From positions 21,292 to 85,291 of the forward strand of contig JALNYY010000004.1 in NCBI GenBank assembly GCA_023229605.1: a stretch of DNA of 64,000 bases, in the 5' to 3' direction. This document shows positions 26,394 through 34,785 of this stretch, piece by piece (the first letter of the stretch is position 1; each line of letters starts with the position of its first letter). The position numbers and the translations under genes are program-made. The DNA is from Methylobacter sp. (GTDB lineage Bacteria; Pseudomonadota; Gammaproteobacteria; Methylococcales; Methylomonadaceae). Under the pieces are notes generated by a model. It was not told the origin of the DNA, made no database searches, and saw nothing but the letters and a program-made list of their open reading frames with translations.

Positions 26394-27630
26394 AACGCAA
26401 ACCAAAAACAGCACCGCGCCGCGTGTAACTGGTGCCTTGCAGGTTGAGGCTCACATCATAGACCACTGCCCAAGCCGGTGTCAGCCAGTGCTGCCCTTGC
26501 AGAGAGTAGCTTTCCGTATCGGCATTGGCAAGACGACTGGGGTCAAGGCGCACCACCTCCTGACCGTTGCTGATAGAAACGCCAATATAATCATGGTCGC
26601 CATAGTAATAGGCCGCCGTCCCAAGATGGCTGAAAGTAGCGGCGGAAGCCGCTTCCAACTGACTGACATAAAGCGTATAAGCCAGACGCCAATTCCCCCA
26701 ATAGCGCTCTAACCCGACGGTACCGATTTCGTTGTTCTCTGCTCGATAGCTGATATGACGGAAACTGAATAACGCGCCAAAGCCGTAGTCCATTTTGTAA
26801 TGGGCGCTGCCTAACAGCGACCATCGCGGCAAAAAAAGATTAGTGGGGCTTTCGTCAGTTTCCAGGCCGAAAGTCCAGCGCTCCGATACGGGAAGGGTGA
26901 AGCCCGCCATGACGGAAGCATCCTGCAAAGCGAATCGATCCACCTGAGTGGCCCGGCCATAGAGGTTACGCCGATCGCCGAAACGGTGGCTTGCGCCAAG
27001 GTAAGCGCTGTTCCAGCTGTCGTACTGGCGATCCAGTTTTTCATAACTGCCGCCGACATCCAAGATGGTGTTGCGCCCAGATGTCGGTGGCTGGGGTATG
27101 CTTCCTGTCGGCGGCTGCATGATCGGAGACTCAGGCGTCAAACGCTGCCAGTCGCCATCAGGAAAACGCTGGGCGGCCTGGCGCTGGATATTTTCTGCTT
27201 CTCTCCATTCGTCGGCGGCGTAAAGACAGCGTATCAGCAATTTCCATACCTCTGCATAATGAGGCGCGCTTTTTTGAGCGCGTTTCAGGAAAGGGATGGC
27301 TTCGCGTGGTCGGCTCTGCCAAAAATATACTTGCCCCAAGCCCAGCAGATAATCGGCATTGTCAGGCTCGATACGCAGCAAAGCCGTGTACTGCCCAACA
27401 GATTCCTCGTATTTGGTCTGCCAGGCCAGCACTCGCGCCAATAAGAAACGGGCTTCGCTATCCTGCGGACGCTGGCCCAGCCATGTTTTCAATTGCGTCT
27501 CTGCATCGCCCCATTGCTTCATATTTACTGCCGCCTGAGCGTTTTGCAAGGCATTGTCAGCCGCCGCAGGCGCTGACAGCAGGGCCACCAAACAAGTCAT
27601 AAAAATGGTGGCGGCAAATTTGGGCGTCAT
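26383..27630 (-). CDS. TPR protein with YaiO-family outer-membrane beta-barrel
   Basis: A 415-residue exported protein. The signal peptide covers residues 1-24 (ending SAPAAA). TPR-type repeats cover about residues 27-165 (for example DSEARFLLARVLAWQTKYEES). A Pro-rich linker lies at ~168-188, and a YaiO-family beta-barrel fills residues ~190-415, ending in Phe as outer-membrane barrels do. The TPR-plus-barrel layout is that of PgaA and BcsC, which export polysaccharide, although this barrel is smaller. It overlaps the response regulator upstream by ATGA (27627-27630). Confidence 0.85.
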   Translation of the reverse strand: MTPKFAATIFMTCLVALLSAPAAADNALQNAQAAVNMKQWGDAETQLKTWLGQRPQDSEARFLLARVLAWQTKYEESVGQYTALLRIEPDNADYLLGLGQVYFWQSRPREAIPFLKRAQKSAPHYAEVWKLLIRCLYAADEWREAENIQRQAAQRFPDGDWQRLTPESPIMQPPTGSIPQPPTSGRNTILDVGGSYEKLDRQYDSWNSAYLGASHRFGDRRNLYGRATQVDRFALQDASVMAGFTLPVSERWTFGLETDESPTNLFLPRWSLLGSAHYKMDYGFGALFSFRHISYRAENNEIGTVGLERYWGNWRLAYTLYVSQLEAASAATFSHLGTAAYYYGDHDYIGVSISNGQEVVRLDPSRLANADTESYSLQGQHWLTPAWAVVYDVSLNLQGTSYTRRGAVFGLRYAF

Positions 27631-28013
27631 TGCTGCTTTTTAAGCTTCAGTTGGTGATTAACCCTAGCGACCAGCTCCAGGGGTTTAAACGGCTTGGCAA
27701 TAAAATCATCCGCGCCTGAACTTAAGGCGTCTGCCACGCCTTTTTCTCCAGACTTGGCAGTTAACATGATGATTTTCGTTTTCGCCCAAGTGGGCATAGC
27801 GCGCATTTGCTCTAACAAATGCGCACCGTTCACATAAGGCAGCATAACATCCAGCAGCGCCAAATCCGGCGGGGCACTGTGTTCCATAAAGTGCTGTGCG
27901 GCATGTCCGTCCTTTGCCAAAGACACTTGATACCCTTCCCTGCTCAGCAGAAACTCCAGCAACAGAGAAATTTCTTCGTCGTCTTCCACTACTAAAATAT
28001 TTCCCGGCATCAT
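27627..28013 (-). CDS. Single-domain response regulator heading the polysaccharide operon
   Basis: A 128-residue receiver without an output domain. The phospho-acceptor is Asp55 (LALLDVMLPYVNG), the acidic pair is in VVEDDEE, the Thr in IMLTAK and the Lys in IAKPFKPLEL. It is coupled by ATGA to the TPR/YaiO gene, so phosphate state probably affects synthesis or export at protein level. A likely phosphate source is the kinase/Hpt relay at 18356-22091. It starts 19 bases after the cysZ stop, so read-through from mtnA-cysZ is possible. Confidence 0.88.
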   Translation of the reverse strand: MMPGNILVVEDDEEISLLLEFLLSREGYQVSLAKDGHAAQHFMEHSAPPDLALLDVMLPYVNGAHLLEQMRAMPTWAKTKIIMLTAKSGEKGVADALSSGADDFIAKPFKPLELVARVNHQLKLKKQQ

Positions 28014-28032
28014 GATTGTCCCGTTTATTAGA

Positions 28033-28761
28033 CTACTGCTGTTTGTCTTGCTTTATCTCATTCAAATACATAGTCGCGCCGATCACCGCAGCCGGTGCGA
28101 CTATGATATTCAGCACCGGAATGGTCAACCCCAGCACCGCCACGCCGCCAAAGCTTAACGCGCCCAGCCTCACGCTTTTAGCCAATTGCTTTTGCTCATC
28201 GAACAATACGCCTTCGTTTTCCAGCGGATAAGCCATATATTCCAGCGCCATGCCCCAAGCCCCGAACAGCGCCCACAAAAAAGGCGCTATCACATTGATA
28301 CCGGGAATAACCGACAGTATCAGCAGCGGCAAGGCCCTGGTCGCCAGATAGCCGACACGTTTGAGTTCTGCGCCAATGACTTTGGCCAAAGGCTGTTCGG
28401 CGCTTGGCCGTGCCTGTCCGCTGATCATGGCCTGCGTTTTTGCCGCCAGTTTCCCGTAAAACGGCGCGGACATCATATTAGCCAGCACGGTAAAAGTGAA
28501 AAAACCGGCGATGAAAAAACTGAGGAAAAATAACGGCCACAACACCCAGCTCAGCCATTGCAACCAGCTCGGGATGAATTGGGCTATCAAATCCGAAACA
28601 TAAAAATAGCCCAGCGTTAAGGCGACACTGTACAAGACCACGTTAATTAACACCGGAATCACGATGAACGCGCGCAATTCCGGGCTGCCCAGCAGCTTCA
28701 AACCTTTAAACAGGTAGCCCACCGCCAGTACCGGATTATTGCCTTTTTTATCAAATAACAT
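28033..28761 (-). CDS. cysZ: CysZ/EI24-family membrane protein (sulfate transport)
   Basis: A 242-residue inner-membrane protein of the CysZ/EI24 family; CysZ mediates sulfate uptake for cysteine synthesis in E. coli. The N terminus NPVLAVGYLFKGLKLLGSPELRAF is characteristic. About four hydrophobic helices are visible (~30-55, ~68-92, ~148-172, ~205-232), with the amphipathic LANMMSAPFYGKLA between. It overlaps the end of mtnA by 11 bases. The link to sulfur uptake fits the neighbouring methylthio-salvage gene. Confidence 0.85.
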   Translation of the reverse strand: MLFDKKGNNPVLAVGYLFKGLKLLGSPELRAFIVIPVLINVVLYSVALTLGYFYVSDLIAQFIPSWLQWLSWVLWPLFFLSFFIAGFFTFTVLANMMSAPFYGKLAAKTQAMISGQARPSAEQPLAKVIGAELKRVGYLATRALPLLILSVIPGINVIAPFLWALFGAWGMALEYMAYPLENEGVLFDEQKQLAKSVRLGALSFGGVAVLGLTIPVLNIIVAPAAVIGATMYLNEIKQDKQQ

Positions 28762-29791
28762 TCTTCAACCCTCTCACGCCCTGCTCAGCAGGATTCAATA
28801 TTACGCCACGCTCAGTCACAATGGCCGAAATCAATTCAGCCGGCGTCACGTCAAATACCGGATTCCAGGCGCTGACCAGGGAATCCTCTTTAATGTAACA
28901 GGCGGGCAATAATTCGTTCTGGTTGCGTTGTTCGATTTCTATGTGGTCGCCGTTAGGCATATTCCAGTCTATGGTCGAGGTGGGCGCTGCCACCATCAGC
29001 TTGACGCCGTGTTGCTTGGCCAGCACAGCCAGGGAATAGGTGCCGATTTTATTGGCCGCATCGCCATTGGCGGCAATGCGGTCTGCGCCCACGATTATCC
29101 AATCGATGGCGCCGGATTTCATCAGCCATGCCGCCGCCGAGTCGGCAATCAACGTCGCCGGAATGCCGTCTTGCGCCAACTCCCAGACGGTCAGTCGGGC
29201 TCCCTGATTCCAGGGACGGGTTTCTCCGGCATAAACTTTTAGAGGCTGTCTTTGATAGGCGCTACGAATAACGCCCAGCGCCGTACCGTAACCGCCGGTT
29301 GCCAGAGCGCCCGCATTACAGTGCGTCATCACGCCCTTGGCGCCCGCCAGAATATCAGCGCCCAGCTCACCCATTTTGTGATTTGCAGCAATATCGTCGC
29401 TATGAATTTTCTCGGCACAGGCCAGAATCGCCTTTAAAGGATTATCAAGCTGTTGATTCAGTACAGATTTCATCTGATCCAATGCCCAGAACAAATTGAC
29501 GGCTGTCGGCCTGGACTTTGCCAGCATCTCAATATCAGCCGCCACTTTTTGCCGCCAGTGACTTGATGCGGAATAATGCTGGCGAACAGAAAGCACCACG
29601 CCATAGGCCGCAGCAATGCCGATAGCCGGTGCACCGCGAACGCGCATGGTCGCGATGGCTTCGGTCACGCCAGCCGCGTTGTTATATTCATCGTAAACAA
29701 TTTTATCCGGCAACTGCCGCTGATCCAGCACCTTTAAAGCATCGCCTGTCCATTGCAGGGCTTGCACAGCTAATTTATTTTGCATTGTCAT
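28751..29791 (-). CDS. mtnA: S-methyl-5-thioribose-1-phosphate isomerase
   Basis: A 346-residue enzyme of the methionine salvage pathway converting methylthioribose-1-phosphate to methylthioribulose-1-phosphate. It belongs to the eIF2B-alpha-like family. Seen are RVRGAPAIGIAAAYG near residue 50, the catalytic Cys in MTHCNAGALAT (about residue 158) and the Asp in IVGADRIAANGD (about residue 240). It is divergent from mtaD, the next salvage-related gene. The mtnA-mtaD-ubiG order parallels Pseudomonas PA3169-PA3171. No other mtn genes are in the window. Confidence 0.94.
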   Translation of the reverse strand: MTMQNKLAVQALQWTGDALKVLDQRQLPDKIVYDEYNNAAGVTEAIATMRVRGAPAIGIAAAYGVVLSVRQHYSASSHWRQKVAADIEMLAKSRPTAVNLFWALDQMKSVLNQQLDNPLKAILACAEKIHSDDIAANHKMGELGADILAGAKGVMTHCNAGALATGGYGTALGVIRSAYQRQPLKVYAGETRPWNQGARLTVWELAQDGIPATLIADSAAAWLMKSGAIDWIIVGADRIAANGDAANKIGTYSLAVLAKQHGVKLMVAAPTSTIDWNMPNGDHIEIEQRNQNELLPACYIKEDSLVSAWNPVFDVTPAELISAIVTERGVILNPAEQGVRGLKNVI

Positions 29792-29866
29792 TATTTATCA
29801 GGCCATTTTTATCAAAAAATTAATGGTAAAAAGTTATAATTCGGCAACTAAATACAGGACTATCTC

Positions 29867-31180
29867 ATGACCGTTGTCGATACCCTCATCCACGCTCGCT
29901 GGATTATACCCGTTGAACCGGAATCCGTAACCTATGAACACCATACGCTGGTTATCGATGGCGGACGGATTATCGATCTGCTGCCTACTACGCTTGCCAG
30001 GCAAAAATATCAGGGCACAACCACCGAAAATCTCGACAACCACGCCTTGCTGCCCGGCTTAATCAACAGCCATACCCATGCAGCAATGACCTTAATGCGC
30101 GGCATTGCCGATGATTTGCATCTGATGGACTGGCTGCAAAACCACATCTGGCCGCTGGAACAAAAATGGATGAGCGAAGCATTCGTCAAAGACGGCACTG
30201 ACTTGGCGATAGCCGAGATGATTCTGGGCGGGACAACCTGCTTCAATGACATGTACTTTTTCCCCGAAATCACCGCGGCACAGGCGATACATCACGGTAT
30301 CCGCGCCAGCGTCGGCTTGATTGTCATTGATTTCCCGACGGTATGGGCCGAAAACAGCGAAGCCTATATTGAAAAAGGCCTAGCCCTGCACGACCAACTG
30401 CGTCATCACCCCTTGATTTCCACGCCTTTTGCGCCGCACGCGCCTTACACCGTGTCGGACGAGCCTTTACAAAAAATCAGAACTTTTTCCGACGAGCTGG
30501 AACTGCCTGTGCACATGCATGTTCACGAAACCCTGCACGAAGTCGAGCAGGAGCAGGAAAAAACCGGAATGCGGCCATTGCAAAGGCTGCATGATCTTGG
30601 CCTGCTCAATCCGTCATTCATCGCGGTGCACATGACCCAGCTGACTGATGATGAAATCAGCCTGCTTGCAGAATCAGGCGCCCATATCGTGCATTGCCCT
30701 GAATCCAACCTGAAACTGGCCAGCGGCTTTTGTCCGGTCGCCAAGTGCATCGAAGCAGGCATTAACGTGGCTTTGGGCACCGACGGAGCGGCCAGCAACA
30801 ACGATCTGGACATGTTCGGCGAAATGCGCACCGCAGCATTGCTCGGCAAGGCCGTTGCCAATGACGCCAGCGCCATTCCGGCCATGACCGCCCTGCGCAT
30901 GGCGACCATCAACGGAGCCAAAGCCCTGGGACTGGATAACGAAACCGGCTCATTAAGCATCGGCAAAGCCGCCGACATGATCGCCATTGATTTATCGCAT
31001 CTGGAAACCCAGCCGCTATATTGCCCGGTTTCGCAGATTGTCTACGCCGCCAGCCGGCAGCAGGTCACCGATGTCTGGGTGGCAGGCAAGCGCTTGCTGA
31101 AACAGCGCCGTTTAACCACCGTTAATATCGATGATTTGAGAGTGAAAATCGCCGAATGGCGGCAGCGTTTATCCGGCTAA
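29867..31180 (+). CDS. mtaD: TRZ/ATZ family hydrolase, 5'-methylthioadenosine/SAH deaminase
   Basis: A 437-residue amidohydrolase predicted to deaminate methylthioadenosine and S-adenosylhomocysteine (MTA to methylthioinosine). Metal ligands are His69 and His71 (INSHTHAAM), a His in MHVHET (near residue 216), a His in HCPESN and the Asp in GTDGAASNN. A perfect -10 box TATAAT is at 29835-29840, but no -35 is clear. Its downstream flank is repeated in degenerate form about 1.4 kb later, before ubiG. The deaminase assignment rests on family and on the mtnA neighbour. Confidence 0.88.
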   Translation: MTVVDTLIHARWIIPVEPESVTYEHHTLVIDGGRIIDLLPTTLARQKYQGTTTENLDNHALLPGLINSHTHAAMTLMRGIADDLHLMDWLQNHIWPLEQKWMSEAFVKDGTDLAIAEMILGGTTCFNDMYFFPEITAAQAIHHGIRASVGLIVIDFPTVWAENSEAYIEKGLALHDQLRHHPLISTPFAPHAPYTVSDEPLQKIRTFSDELELPVHMHVHETLHEVEQEQEKTGMRPLQRLHDLGLLNPSFIAVHMTQLTDDEISLLAESGAHIVHCPESNLKLASGFCPVAKCIEAGINVALGTDGAASNNDLDMFGEMRTAALLGKAVANDASAIPAMTALRMATINGAKALGLDNETGSLSIGKAADMIAIDLSHLETQPLYCPVSQIVYAASRQQVTDVWVAGKRLLKQRRLTTVNIDDLRVKIAEWRQRLSG

Positions 31181-31230
31181 TCCAACCCAATACCTCCGCC
31201 AAGCACAACAAATGACTAATAACCTCCTAA
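31155..31230 (+). repeat. Degenerate direct repeat, left copy (3' end of mtaD)
   Basis: Covers the last nine codons of mtaD and 50 bases after. The AATGGC..GCAGCGTTTATCCGG block and the ACAACAAATGAC.AATAACC block recur at 32531-32619 in the same order and orientation. Confidence 0.65.
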
Positions 31231-31288
31231 CGCTTCAACGTTTCAAACAGGCAATATACCCAATTAAACCAGTTTAAAGAACCACCTT

Positions 31289-31876
31289 ATGGATACAAAC
31301 CTCACACTTTTTTTCTTGTATTTGGTTGCAGTTATTTGCTTCGCAGGTTTTGCTCTCACCGAGAGATCAACGCCGACAAGCGTCAAAGAAATCTACATGT
31401 TTTCAGGAACACTCGCCCTGATAGGATGCATTAGCGAGGTGGCTATCAATAATTTCTATAGAGCAGCTTTCGACTCGTCTCTGTGGACATATCAGGTAGC
31501 GCCTGTGCACAATGGCGATACCTCGATTTTTGCGTTCTTTCAGTGGTCACTCTATGGCTATCATCTTTATTTTGTTCGGAAAAAGCTTCAGTCCTTTAAC
31601 ATTAAATATGAAGAATATATTTTTGCCTTATTTCTCTCTGTAGAGGCGCTGTTGCTTGAAATATTCGTCAATATTTCAAGCAATTTTTTCCTTAACACAT
31701 TCATATTTTATTATATCCCTGGAGACATGGGGCATTTCACCACTGTTTTTGTCTTCCCTTTTTATCTTCTGGGAGGCGCTATATTGATTGGTATCTTTAA
31801 TAGATTTTTGAAAGACCCGATGTTTTTCGGTACGCTGAGTTTTTCTGTCGCTTTTATTTTTGTGTTCTTATCGTAG
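31289..31876 (+). CDS. Orphan integral membrane protein, unknown function
   Basis: A 195-residue, very hydrophobic protein with about six membrane helices (~6-24, ~36-56, ~74-92, ~108-128, ~134-160, ~172-194). Between helices it has short charged loops such as VRKKLQSFNIKYEEY. I recognise no family. Base use is clearly more AT-rich than the neighbours, and the gene lies inside the segment bounded by degenerate direct repeats, so it is probably a late arrival. A hairpin (31886-31910) follows the stop. Confidence 0.65.
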   Translation: MDTNLTLFFLYLVAVICFAGFALTERSTPTSVKEIYMFSGTLALIGCISEVAINNFYRAAFDSSLWTYQVAPVHNGDTSIFAFFQWSLYGYHLYFVRKKLQSFNIKYEEYIFALFLSVEALLLEIFVNISSNFFLNTFIFYYIPGDMGHFTTVFVFPFYLLGGAILIGIFNRFLKDPMFFGTLSFSVAFIFVFLS

Positions 31877-31885
31877 AATTGTATG

Positions 31886-31910
31886 GTGGATTCGCCAACA
31901 GGCAATCCAC
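31886..31910 (+). terminator. Hairpin after the orphan membrane gene
   Basis: GTGGATT (31886-31892) and GCC pair with GGC and AATCCAC (31901-31910) around an ACAA loop with one bulged C. No T-run follows, so termination is uncertain. Confidence 0.35.
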
Positions 31911-31966
31911 AACAACTTCGACTGATTGTAACCGGCGATTTGCCGCCGAACCGCCCGGCAGCTTGA

Positions 31967-32434
31967 TTAATCCCACTTCATAACCGGCACGGATGAAATA
32001 GAATTCTTCGGGGAACCTTCAATCACCTTGTCGCTGTAGGCCAGATAGACCAGAACATTACGTTTTTTATCATAGAAGCGCACCACTTGCAGACTCTTAA
32101 AAACCAGCGACAGGCTTTCTTTAAACACCACCTCGCCATTCTTCAATTGCCCCAGTTTGCTCGCATCGATTGCGCCTATTTGCCGGCATGCAATTGATGC
32201 ATCTGATGGATCTTCAGCCAGACCCACCGCGCCTTTCACACCTCCTGTTTTAGCGCGTGATATATGACAAGCAACACCGGGAACATCAGGATCATCGAAG
32301 GCTTCAACCACAATTTTATGATTGGCTCCCAGCAGCTTAAATACCGTGCTTACATCACCGATCTCTTCGGCTGCCGCAGTAAACGCCAAAATGCTGAGAA
32401 CAATTGTTGCAACAAGCAGGATTTGTTTTTTCAT
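31967..32434 (-). CDS. creA: CreA family protein
   Basis: A 155-residue exported protein of the CreA family. The ATG at 32434 has GGAG 7 bases upstream; a GTG four codons earlier lies over that site. The signal peptide is [22 protein letters not shown]. Conserved stretches are [45 protein letters not shown] and [20 protein letters not shown]. The exact role is unknown; it is periplasmic and in E. coli belongs to the cre locus, but no creBCD is here. It faces the orphan membrane gene inside the repeat-bounded insertion. Confidence 0.88.
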   Translation of the reverse strand: MKKQILLVATIVLSILAFTAAAEEIGDVSTVFKLLGANHKIVVEAFDDPDVPGVACHISRAKTGGVKGAVGLAEDPSDASIACRQIGAIDASKLGQLKNGEVVFKESLSLVFKSLQVVRFYDKKRNVLVYLAYSDKVIEGSPKNSISSVPVMKWD

Positions 32435-32530
32435 ACATTTCTCCACAAAATTAAAAAGTTATGCTGCCGATTTTCAAACTCATTGCTGGTATTATATAGG
32501 CAGATTCAGGTTGCTGGCGAAACGCCTGTC

Positions 32531-32619
32531 AATGGCAGCAGCGTTTATCCGGTTAATCCGGCCAGACAACATAAAAACAGCCCACGTCAAGAACAACAAA
32601 TGACGAATAACCCACTAAT
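32531..32619 (+). repeat. Degenerate direct repeat, right copy (upstream of ubiG)
   Basis: 27 of 29 bases match around AATGGCAGCAGCGTTTATCC compared with 31155-31183, and the block ACAACAAATGACGAATAACC matches the left copy near 31206-31225. The copy contains a dead remnant of the mtaD C-terminal codons. Confidence 0.65.
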
Positions 32620-32657
32620 ATAGTAAACTATACAAATCTAACATTAGGTTCAGCACG

Positions 32658-33365
32658 ATGACAGCAACAGACAACGTACACCTGCACGAAATCAATAAAT
32701 TTGGCTCGATGGCGGAGCGCTGGTGGGACCCGCAAGGCGAGTTCAAAACCCTGCACGACATTAACCCGCTACGCATCCAGTTTATCCAGCGTTATGCGGA
32801 TCTTGCAGGCAAACGCATTGTTGATGTCGGCTGCGGCGGCGGCATTCTGACCGAAGGCTTGGCTAAACAAGGCGCAGATGCTTTGGGCATTGATCTTAGC
32901 GAAGAGCTGATTGATATCGCCGACCTGCATGGCCTTGAATCCGGCGTTAACGCACATTATCAAAAAATCAGCGCCGAAGCGCTGGCGCAGCAGCAGCCTG
33001 AAAGCTTTGATCATGTAACCTGCATGGAAATGCTGGAGCATGTGCCCGACCCCGGCTCAATCATCTCCGCTTGTGCCAGAATGGTCAAACCCGGCGGCAT
33101 GGTGTTTTTCTCGACGCTTAACCGCAAGCCCAAAGCCTATTTATTGGCCATCTTCGCGGCGGAATACGTCCTGCAAATGCTGCCTAAAGGCACCCATGAC
33201 TTTAAAACCTTCATCAAGCCTTCGGAGCTGTGCCAGTCGGCCCGTGCCGCAGGCCTTGAGCTGCAGGGCATGGTGGGAATTGAATACAACCCGTTCAGCA
33301 AGCGTTTCAGCCTCGGCAAAGACATTGACGTCAATTACATCGCCGCATTTAAACGTCCGGAATAA
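32658..33365 (+). CDS. ubiG: Ubiquinone biosynthesis O-methyltransferase UbiG
   Basis: A 235-residue SAM methyltransferase carrying out both O-methylations in ubiquinone synthesis. It has the UbiG N terminus (INKFGSMAERWWDPQGEFKTLHDINPLR), the SAM motif VDVGCGGGILTEGLA, the acidic motif GIDLSEELI, and the late motifs HVPDP and TLNRKPKAY. The product is membrane-associated in the Ubi complex. It begins an operon with the phosphatase (10 bases later) and the SDR gene. Confidence 0.95.
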   Translation: MTATDNVHLHEINKFGSMAERWWDPQGEFKTLHDINPLRIQFIQRYADLAGKRIVDVGCGGGILTEGLAKQGADALGIDLSEELIDIADLHGLESGVNAHYQKISAEALAQQQPESFDHVTCMEMLEHVPDPGSIISACARMVKPGGMVFFSTLNRKPKAYLLAIFAAEYVLQMLPKGTHDFKTFIKPSELCQSARAAGLELQGMVGIEYNPFSKRFSLGKDIDVNYIAAFKRPE

Positions 33366-33375
33366 CGAGTAAAGC

Positions 33376-34056
33376 ATGACGACTGATTTCAAATTATCCT
33401 GCGTGTTATTCGATCTGGACGGTACTCTGGTGGACACCGCGCCGGACTTGATTTCATGTTTGAACAAGGCCTTGAACGCACACGACTTTGCGGCTGTAGC
33501 GCCTGAAACAATCAAGCCGTTTATTTCCTACGGCGCGGCGGCAATGATCAACGCAAGCCTGGGCGACGCTGTCAACGACGAACTTCGAGCAGGCATTCTG
33601 GAAACCATGCTCAATCTCTACCAGAACAATATTGCCGAACACACGGTTTTTTTCTCGGGCATCGTCGACACCTTAGATGCGATTGAAGCGCAGGGCCTGA
33701 AATGGGGCGTGGTCACCAATAAGCGGGAACGCTTCACCAACCCGCTGATGGACGCCTTAAAGCTTACCGACCGCGCCGCCTGCATCGTCAGCGGCGATAC
33801 CACAGCAAACCCCAAGCCTCACCCGGAACCTATGCTGGAAGCCTGCAAACAGGCGGGCGTCAATCCCAGGGAATGCGTCTATATCGGCGACGCACTACAT
33901 GACATCACCGCCGGGAAAAATGTCGAGATGAAAACGCTGGCGGCGCTTTACGGCTACATCAAGCCCAGCGACGCGCCGGAAACCTGGGGCGCCGATGCGC
34001 TAATCGAGTCTCCCGATCAAATTTCAGCCTGGATAGCATCCTTATCATGCCGCTAA
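33376..34056 (+). CDS. mupP: HAD phosphatase, MupP/Gph-like
   Basis: A 226-residue HAD-IA phosphatase. Motif I is VLFDLDGTLVDTAPDL, motif II is VVTNKR, and motifs III/IV are PKPHPEP and YIGDALHDITAGKN. By sequence it could be called phosphoglycolate phosphatase, but its place between ubiG and a YciK-like SDR is that of Pseudomonas MupP (PA3172), which removes phosphate from N-acetylmuramic acid 6-phosphate in peptidoglycan recycling. I favour MupP by synteny; Gph remains possible. It overlaps the next gene by 10 bases. Confidence 0.8.
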   Translation: MTTDFKLSCVLFDLDGTLVDTAPDLISCLNKALNAHDFAAVAPETIKPFISYGAAAMINASLGDAVNDELRAGILETMLNLYQNNIAEHTVFFSGIVDTLDAIEAQGLKWGVVTNKRERFTNPLMDALKLTDRAACIVSGDTTANPKPHPEPMLEACKQAGVNPRECVYIGDALHDITAGKNVEMKTLAALYGYIKPSDAPETWGADALIESPDQISAWIASLSCR

Positions 34057-34775
34057 TCAATCAAGTCATCCTAATCACCGGCGCAGGCGGCGGCCTGGGC
34101 AGCACAGCAGCTCTGGCCTTGGCCAAGCAGCGCGCGCACATCATTTTGCTGGATAAAAGCATCGCCAAGCTGGAAAAGGTTTACGACGCCATCCTGGCGG
34201 CAAATGCTCCCGAACCCATCATTTACCCGTTTGACCTGGCCGGCGCCAATGAAAACGAGTATCAGGAATTGGCCGACAAAATTGATGAGAAATACGGCTC
34301 CCTGCAAGGCATCCTGCATTCGGCGGTCGAGTTCAGCGCTTTCTCGCCCATCGCCACGCACAACACCAAAGACTGGGGGCATACTTTAAACGTCAACCTG
34401 AATGCGCCTTTCCTGTTGTGCCGGGTTTTGCTGCCCGTGCTGCAAAAGAGCGAGCATGCCTCCATCGTATTCACGTCTGACTCTTCTGCCAGAAAAGCGC
34501 CAGCCTACGCAGGCGCTTATGGCGTTTCCAAAATAGCCTTGGAAGGTTTCGCAAACATACTGGCCGAAGAACATGAAGCATCCGGCAGAATCCGGGTCAA
34601 CACACTCATTCCGGGGCCTGTAGACTCCCCGTTAAGAAAGCGGGCCTATCCGGCGGAAGATAAAGGCAGACTGCCAACCATGGAATCATTGGCACCCGCT
34701 TACCTGTATTTATTTGGCTCACAAAGCATCGGCGTAACCGGCCAGACGGTTGATGCCCGTACCTTTCATTTATAA
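34047..34775 (+). CDS. SDR family oxidoreductase, YciK-like
   Basis: A 242-residue short-chain dehydrogenase. The cofactor motif is LITGAGGGLGSTAALALA, and the active site is Ser in FTSDSSARKAPAY with Tyr and Lys in YGVSKIALEGFA. The protein matches the YciK group next to ubiG and mupP in Pseudomonas. Substrate unknown. It overlaps the phosphatase gene and is followed 10 bases later by sufT, so the four genes form one operon. Confidence 0.87.
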   Translation: MPLINQVILITGAGGGLGSTAALALAKQRAHIILLDKSIAKLEKVYDAILAANAPEPIIYPFDLAGANENEYQELADKIDEKYGSLQGILHSAVEFSAFSPIATHNTKDWGHTLNVNLNAPFLLCRVLLPVLQKSEHASIVFTSDSSARKAPAYAGAYGVSKIALEGFANILAEEHEASGRIRVNTLIPGPVDSPLRKRAYPAEDKGRLPTMESLAPAYLYLFGSQSIGVTGQTVDARTFHL

Positions 34776-34785
34776 CTGAATTACT

